Below are positions 59,840 through 64,000 of a DNA stretch of 64,000 nt, in pieces. The stretch is from VXNF01 sp965116465 (GTDB taxonomy: Bacteria; Actinomycetota; Acidimicrobiia; Acidimicrobiales; CATQHL01): NCBI GenBank assembly GCA_965116465.1, contig OZ220687.1:744001-808000 (forward strand), written 5' to 3'. Position numbers and translations under genes: made by a program. Every line of letters begins with the position of its first letter. Position 1 is the first letter of the stretch. A model generated the notes under the pieces. It searched no databases, was not told the DNA's origin, and saw only the letters and a program-made list of their open reading frames with translations.

Positions 59840-61996
59840 CTAGGACTTGTCGAAGTAGTCGATGTCGGCGTCGCTCAACAGCAGCGTGATCTCGTCGGCG
59901 AGCACCGGATCGATCTCATCGCCGTCGACGATCTCGATCGCCGCTTGGCGGGCCTTCGGCACACAGTCCCGATCGCGGCGCAACGAGGCCAGCTTCAGCT
60001 CGCTGCGGCCCGTCTGGCGGGAGTCCATGAGGGTGCCCTCGCCGCGCAGGTCGAGGTCGATCTCGGACAGCTCGAACCCGTCGGTGCTGTCCACGAGGGC
60101 CTGCAGACGCAGTTGCGCCGCCTCCGACGGGTTCTCGCTCACCAGAAAGCACCATCCCGGCGCCGAGCCGCGCCCCACCCTGCCCCGCAGCTGGTGGAGT
60201 TGGGCGATGCCGAAGCGATCGGCGCCGAGGATCACCATGACGGTGGCGTTGGCCACGTCCACGCCGACCTCGATGACGGTGGTGGCGACCAGAACGTCGA
60301 GGTCGCCCCGGCGGAACGAGGCCATGATCGGTTCCCGGTCACTCGCCGGCAGGCGCCCGTGCAGCAGCCCGACCCGCACGTCGGCCAGCTCACCGTCGGC
60401 CAGCTCGGCATAGGTGGCCTCCGCGCCGGCGGCGGCGACCTTCTCGGACTCCTCGATGAGGGGGCACACCACGTAGGCCTGGCGCCCGGCGCCCACCTCG
60501 CTGCGCAGCCGGTCCCACACGGCGGGCTGCTCGAGCGGTGTCGTGACGGCCTCGGTGGTCACGCCCGCCCGCCCCGCCGGCAACTCGTCGAGACGCGACA
60601 CGTCGAGGTCGCCGTAGACCGTCATGGCGGCGGTGCGCGGGATGGGCGTGGCGGTCATGACCAGCACGTCGGGCAGGCCCCCGGCCGTGCCGCGGGCGCG
60701 CAGCGCGGCGCGCTGCTCCACGCCGAAGCGGTGTTGCTCGTCGACCACCGCCAGGCCGAGGGACTTGAACGTCACCTCCTCGCCGATCAGGGCGTGGGTG
60801 CCGACGACCATCGGCAGCGTGCCCTCGGCGAGCTCGCCGAGGATGCGGGTGCGGGCGCCGGCGCGCACCCGCCCGGTCAGCAACTCCAGCGACACCTGCG
60901 GGAGTCCGCCGAGCGCCAGACGCCCGTCGTCGACCGCCAGGCCGCGCGGCCCGCCGTCCAGTGAGCGCAGCAACTCGCTGAGCCCCAGGTAGTGCTGCTC
61001 GGCCAGCACCTCGGTGGGGGCCATCAGGGCGGCCTGGCCCCCACCGCAGACCACCGCCAGCATGGCCATCAGGGCGACCACCGTCTTGCCGGAACCCACC
61101 TCGCCCTGCAGCAGCCGGTGCATCGGCCACGGCTCGCCCAGGTCGGCGAGGATCTCCTCGACGGTGCGGCTCTGCGCCGCGGTCAACTCGAACGGCAGTC
61201 GCTGCCGGAAGCGCTCCAGCAGCGCCCGGTCCACCTCGTGGGCGATGCCCTCGCCGGCGCGCTCGCGCTCCCGCTTGCGCCCCACCAGCGCCACCTGCAT
61301 CCGCAGCAACTCGTCGAACACCAGCCGGTTCCGCCCACGCGCCACGTCGGCGAACGACTCGGGATTGTGGATCAGCCGCAGCGCCTCGAAGCGCCCGCAC
61401 AGGCCGTGGGCCTCCAGCAGGTCGGCCGGCACCGGGTCGGCGATGCCGCGCCGTTCGCACCGCTTCAGCGCCTCAGCGACCATGTCGGCGATCTCCCAGG
61501 TGGTGATAGAGGCCTTGGCGGACAGCGGGTAGACGGCGAAGATGCCTCCGGTCCGGTTGCCCACGAGGTCCACCACCGGGTTGGTCATCTGCAGCACGCC
61601 CCGGAACTCCTCCAGGCGCCCGTAGAGCACCGCCTGCATCTCGGGGCGCAGTTGCTTGGCGCGCCAGGGCTGGTTGAAGAAGACGCAGCTCAGCCGGGCA
61701 CGCTCCCGGTCGCTCACCAGCACCTCCACCCGGGCGCGCCGGTTCCGTCCCGGGATGGCCCTCACCTTCTCGACGGTGGCCAGGACCATGGCGTCCTCGC
61801 CCACCCGGAGTTCGCCGACGGTGGCCTCGCGGCTGCGGTCCAGGTAGCGGCGCGGGTAGTAGGTCAGCAGGTCGCCGACGTGCGCCACGCCCAGCTCGCC
61901 GAGGGCCCCCACCCGGCGCCGGCCGCCGCTCTTGAGGCGCTCCAGGCCGATCCCGGCCAGGTCCCCCCAGGTCAGCGGCGCGGGCTCGTCAACCAC
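59840..61996 (-). CDS. recG: ATP-dependent DNA helicase RecG
   Basis: It reverses stalled replication forks. The 718-residue protein has an N-terminal wedge/OB domain (LLTYYPRRYLDRS, VRAIPGRNRRARVEV), Walker A GEVGSGKTVVAL, DEQH box in VVDEQHRFGVEQR, motif III TATPIPRT, and the RecG-specific LRGRVGRG plus DLDLRGEGTLMDSRQTG. GTG start. The FakA-like gene lies 29 bases upstream, a common pairing. Confidence 0.97.
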   Translation of the reverse strand: MVDEPAPLTWGDLAGIGLERLKSGGRRRVGALGELGVAHVGDLLTYYPRRYLDRSREATVGELRVGEDAMVLATVEKVRAIPGRNRRARVEVLVSDRERARLSCVFFNQPWRAKQLRPEMQAVLYGRLEEFRGVLQMTNPVVDLVGNRTGGIFAVYPLSAKASITTWEIADMVAEALKRCERRGIADPVPADLLEAHGLCGRFEALRLIHNPESFADVARGRNRLVFDELLRMQVALVGRKRERERAGEGIAHEVDRALLERFRQRLPFELTAAQSRTVEEILADLGEPWPMHRLLQGEVGSGKTVVALMAMLAVVCGGGQAALMAPTEVLAEQHYLGLSELLRSLDGGPRGLAVDDGRLALGGLPQVSLELLTGRVRAGARTRILGELAEGTLPMVVGTHALIGEEVTFKSLGLAVVDEQHRFGVEQRAALRARGTAGGLPDVLVMTATPIPRTAAMTVYGDLDVSRLDELPAGRAGVTTEAVTTPLEQPAVWDRLRSEVGAGRQAYVVCPLIEESEKVAAAGAEATYAELADGELADVRVGLLHGRLPASDREPIMASFRRGDLDVLVATTVIEVGVDVANATVMVILGADRFGIAQLHQLRGRVGRGSAPGWCFLVSENPSEAAQLRLQALVDSTDGFELSEIDLDLRGEGTLMDSRQTGRSELKLASLRRDRDCVPKARQAAIEIVDGDEIDPVLADEITLLLSDADIDYFDKS

Positions 61997-62025
61997 GATC
62001 CCCCGGCGCCGCCGGGATCAGGCTC

Positions 62026-63645
62026 CTATTCAACGCCGACGTAGTAGTGGTACAGGGGCTGGTCGCCGGCGTGCACCTCCAGCTCGACGTCCGGCCACCT
62101 GTCCGCCAGCCAGGCCGACACCGCCTCGGTGTCCGCCTCGGTCGCCTCGGCGCCGCAGATCAGCGTGACGATCTCGTGCTCGTCGCCGATGATCTGCTCC
62201 AGCAGGCCGCAGGTCACGGTGGTCAGCTCCCCGGCCACGCACTGCACGTCGCCGCCGCTGAGGCCCATGAAGTCACCCTCGGCCACCGGGCCTGCGGGCG
62301 TGACGGCGTCCCGCACCGCCCGGGTCACCTCCCCGGCGACGACCTCGCCGGCCAGGTCGGCCATCACCTCGCCGTTGCGCACCGCCTCGGCCTCGGGATC
62401 GAACTCCACCATGGCGCTGAGGCCCGCCGGGATGCTCACCGTCGGCACCACCACGACCTCCTTGTCGGTGAGTTCGTGCAGTTGCTGGGCGGCCAGGACG
62501 ATGTTCTTGTTGTTGGGCAGCACCACCACCCCGTCGGAGGGGGCGCGCTCCACGGCCTCGAGGAGTGTGGCCACCGAAGGGTTCATGGTCTGGCCGCCGG
62601 TCACCACCTCGGCCGCGCCCAGCCCCTTGAAGATGCGCCGCACGCCGTCGCCGGTGGCGACCGCCACGACCCCCGTCGTCGTGCGCTCCGGCGTCACCAC
62701 GTGGTCGACGTGGGACACCTGCTCATGCAGGTCCGTGACCTCGATGCGGTGCGGGCGGCCGGCCTCGATCCCGGCCTCGATGGAGCCGCCGATGTCGTCG
62801 GTGTGGATGTGGCAGTTCCACAACCCGTCGCCGCCGACGACCACGATGGAGTCGCCCAACTCCTCCCAGCGGTCCCGGAAGGCCGCCACGCGGTCATCGC
62901 TGGAATCCAGCAGGAACATCACCTCGTAGCGCAGGTCGGCCACGTCACCGGCGCCCTCGATGTGGTGGGGATCGTCGCCGAGCAGCGGGGCGCTCACCTC
63001 GGGAGGCTCCGGCAGGGGGCGGCCGTCCACCACGTGCGCCAGGGCGTCCAGCAGCAGCAGCAACCCCTTGCCGCCGGCGTCCACCACTCCGGCGGTGCGC
63101 AGCACCTCCAGCAGCTCGGGGGTGCGCTCCAGGCTCTCCCGGCCGGCGTCGATGGCCTCCTCGATCACCTCGGCCAGCGGCGCCTCCCGGCGGGCCGCGG
63201 CCGCCGCGGCCGCGGCCACGTCGCGGCCCACGGTCAGGATGGTTCCCTCCACCGGGCGCGCCACCGCGCCGTAGGCGGCCACCGACGCCGCCTCCAGGCT
63301 GCCGGCCAACCCGGCGGCATCGATCGTCACCGCCTCGCGCCAGGCGCCGGCCATGGCCCGCAGGAACTGCGACACGATGATCCCCGAATTGCCGCGGCCG
63401 GCCGCCAGGGCGCTGTCGTAGATGGCCTGGCACACCGAGCGCAGGTCGCAGTCGGCGGGAAGGGCGTCGACCACCGCCCGCAGGGTCAACGACATGTTCG
63501 TTCCGGTGTCGCCGTCGGGCACCGGGTAGACGTTGAGGGCGTCGATGACCGACCGGTGTGCCGACAGCGCCTCGCTGTAGCGGCGGATCAGCAGATCGAC
63601 GTGATCGGCGGTCAGACTGTCGAGGGGAGCCACGCCGCTACACAT
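62026..63645 (-). CDS. DhaL-domain fatty-acid-kinase-like (FakA/DAK2) protein
   Basis: A 539-residue protein. The N-terminal DhaL domain has the ATP/metal motif NVYPVPDGDTGTNMSLTL and GRGNSGIIVSQFLRAM. A central domain has EVMFLLDSSDDRV and WNCHIHTDDIGGSIEAGI, and a C-terminal DegV-like part has VLPNNKNIVLAAQQ and EIVTLICGAEA. FakA with a FakB partner phosphorylates fatty acids for membrane lipids; no fakB is in the window. The ATG at 63645 and a GTG at 63633 are both possible starts, neither with a clear ribosome-binding site. It precedes recG in the usual order. Confidence 0.9.
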   Translation of the reverse strand: MCSGVAPLDSLTADHVDLLIRRYSEALSAHRSVIDALNVYPVPDGDTGTNMSLTLRAVVDALPADCDLRSVCQAIYDSALAAGRGNSGIIVSQFLRAMAGAWREAVTIDAAGLAGSLEAASVAAYGAVARPVEGTILTVGRDVAAAAAAAARREAPLAEVIEEAIDAGRESLERTPELLEVLRTAGVVDAGGKGLLLLLDALAHVVDGRPLPEPPEVSAPLLGDDPHHIEGAGDVADLRYEVMFLLDSSDDRVAAFRDRWEELGDSIVVVGGDGLWNCHIHTDDIGGSIEAGIEAGRPHRIEVTDLHEQVSHVDHVVTPERTTTGVVAVATGDGVRRIFKGLGAAEVVTGGQTMNPSVATLLEAVERAPSDGVVVLPNNKNIVLAAQQLHELTDKEVVVVPTVSIPAGLSAMVEFDPEAEAVRNGEVMADLAGEVVAGEVTRAVRDAVTPAGPVAEGDFMGLSGGDVQCVAGELTTVTCGLLEQIIGDEHEIVTLICGAEATEADTEAVSAWLADRWPDVELEVHAGDQPLYHYYVGVE

Positions 63646-63815
63646 TAGCGACGGCGGGTTGCCCGCCCGGCGAGCCGCCGGCGATGCGACCCTCGTCACA
63701 TCGGCGCCGCGATCCGCCTCACGCCGGCGCGCGGCGGACTACCCTGCGGGCACGCTCGGCGGGAACCTCGCCGGGCGCTGTCACATACCGGGGAGCAAAC
63801 CGGGGAGATCGGCAC

Positions 63816-64000
63816 ATGCAGGGAGTCGTCAAGTCCTATGACCCCGTCACCGGCGACGGCGTCGTCGTGCGCGACACCGACTTCATCGAGTACGACCTCG
63901 CCGAGGGGGCCCTCGAGGGATCCGTGTTCCGGTTCCTCCGCCAGGGCCAGAGGGTGATCTTCGACATCGACGACGACGGTCGGGCCACCGCCCTGCGCCT
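63816..64000 (+). CDS. Small cold-shock-domain-like protein, 3' end missing
   Basis: Sixty-one residues are visible before the window ends. The start MQGVVKSYDPVTGDGVVV resembles the RNP1-side strand of cold-shock proteins, followed by LEGSVFRFLRQGQRVIFD and DDDGRATAL, close to the second half of the fold. The aromatic RNP1 residues (KGFGF) are replaced, so it is a divergent member. The ATG has GGGGAG 8 bases upstream. It is divergent from the FakA-like gene across a 170-base gap. Confidence 0.65.
   Translation, partial: MQGVVKSYDPVTGDGVVVRDTDFIEYDLAEGALEGSVFRFLRQGQRVIFDIDDDGRATALR

Overview
This is a GC-rich chromosomal segment of an actinobacterium. The evidence is the frequent GTG starts, 4-base GTGA/ATGA gene overlaps, F420-type oxidoreductases, and gene orders typical of Actinomycetota: comEA-comEC-holA facing rpsT, rpsP-khpA-rimM-trmD-rplS, gcvH-MerR-DUF151-MerR as in Mycobacterium Rv1826-Rv1830, and rpmF-rnc-mutM-smc. 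Short leaders with little or no Shine-Dalgarno sequence fit as well. Divergence from mycobacteria (no GarA next to gcvH, a degenerate mutM homologue) suggests a deep lineage such as Acidimicrobiia, but this is inference. Both ends cut through genes.

Left part (1-17.8 kb): a 5'-truncated acyl-CoA carboxylase beta subunit and citrate synthase converge on a large M16-peptidase lipoprotein. A DAO-type FAD oxidoreductase is divergent from a membrane pseudokinase. Then come lepA-hrcA-dnaJ (translation and heat-shock control), rpsT, and the comEA-comEC-folP2-like-holA operon.

18-24.5 kb: an accessory catabolic cluster with an APH-like phosphotransferase, three tandem 349-residue F420-type luciferase-like oxidoreductases, a half-length MaoC hydratase, a DUF1330 protein and a convergent cytochrome P450. 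Then leuS, tRNA-Ala(GGC) and an 0.9 kb stretch without a recognisable gene.

28-33.2 kb: MarR regulator, ECF sigma factor, a membrane-anchored GerMN/SH3 protein, and two tandem thioredoxin-fold lipoproteins. Both of these are interrupted by TGA at the same active-site codon (W-A-P-H-TGA-P-V-C). Each TGA is followed by a GC-rich hairpin of bacterial SECIS geometry, and downstream of TGA the two copies differ only at synonymous third positions for about 19 codons. They are best read as selenocysteine (UxxC) proteins. This is the most unusual system in the window.

33.2-42 kb: a small PD-(D/E)XK-like nuclease, a MerR/DUF151/frameshifted hpt/MerR/gcvH string, pgsA, a HIT protein, a DUF2079 membrane protein, an SRAP protein, a DyP peroxidase with a clear terminator, and tRNA-Pro(GGG). 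A 72-bp perfect repeat lies in two intergenic gaps 8 kb apart in opposite orientation.

41.4-64 kb: mostly informational and envelope housekeeping on the minus strand: yraN, rplS, trmD, rimM, khpA, rpsP, ffh, ftsY, an HtrA-like protease, a two-component pair, smc, a degenerate Fpg/Nei protein, rnc, acpP, plsX, rpmF, DUF177, a SepIVA-like coiled-coil protein, coaD, rsmD, a GNAT protein, recG and a FakA-like DhaL protein. The right edge cuts a divergent small cold-shock-like gene.
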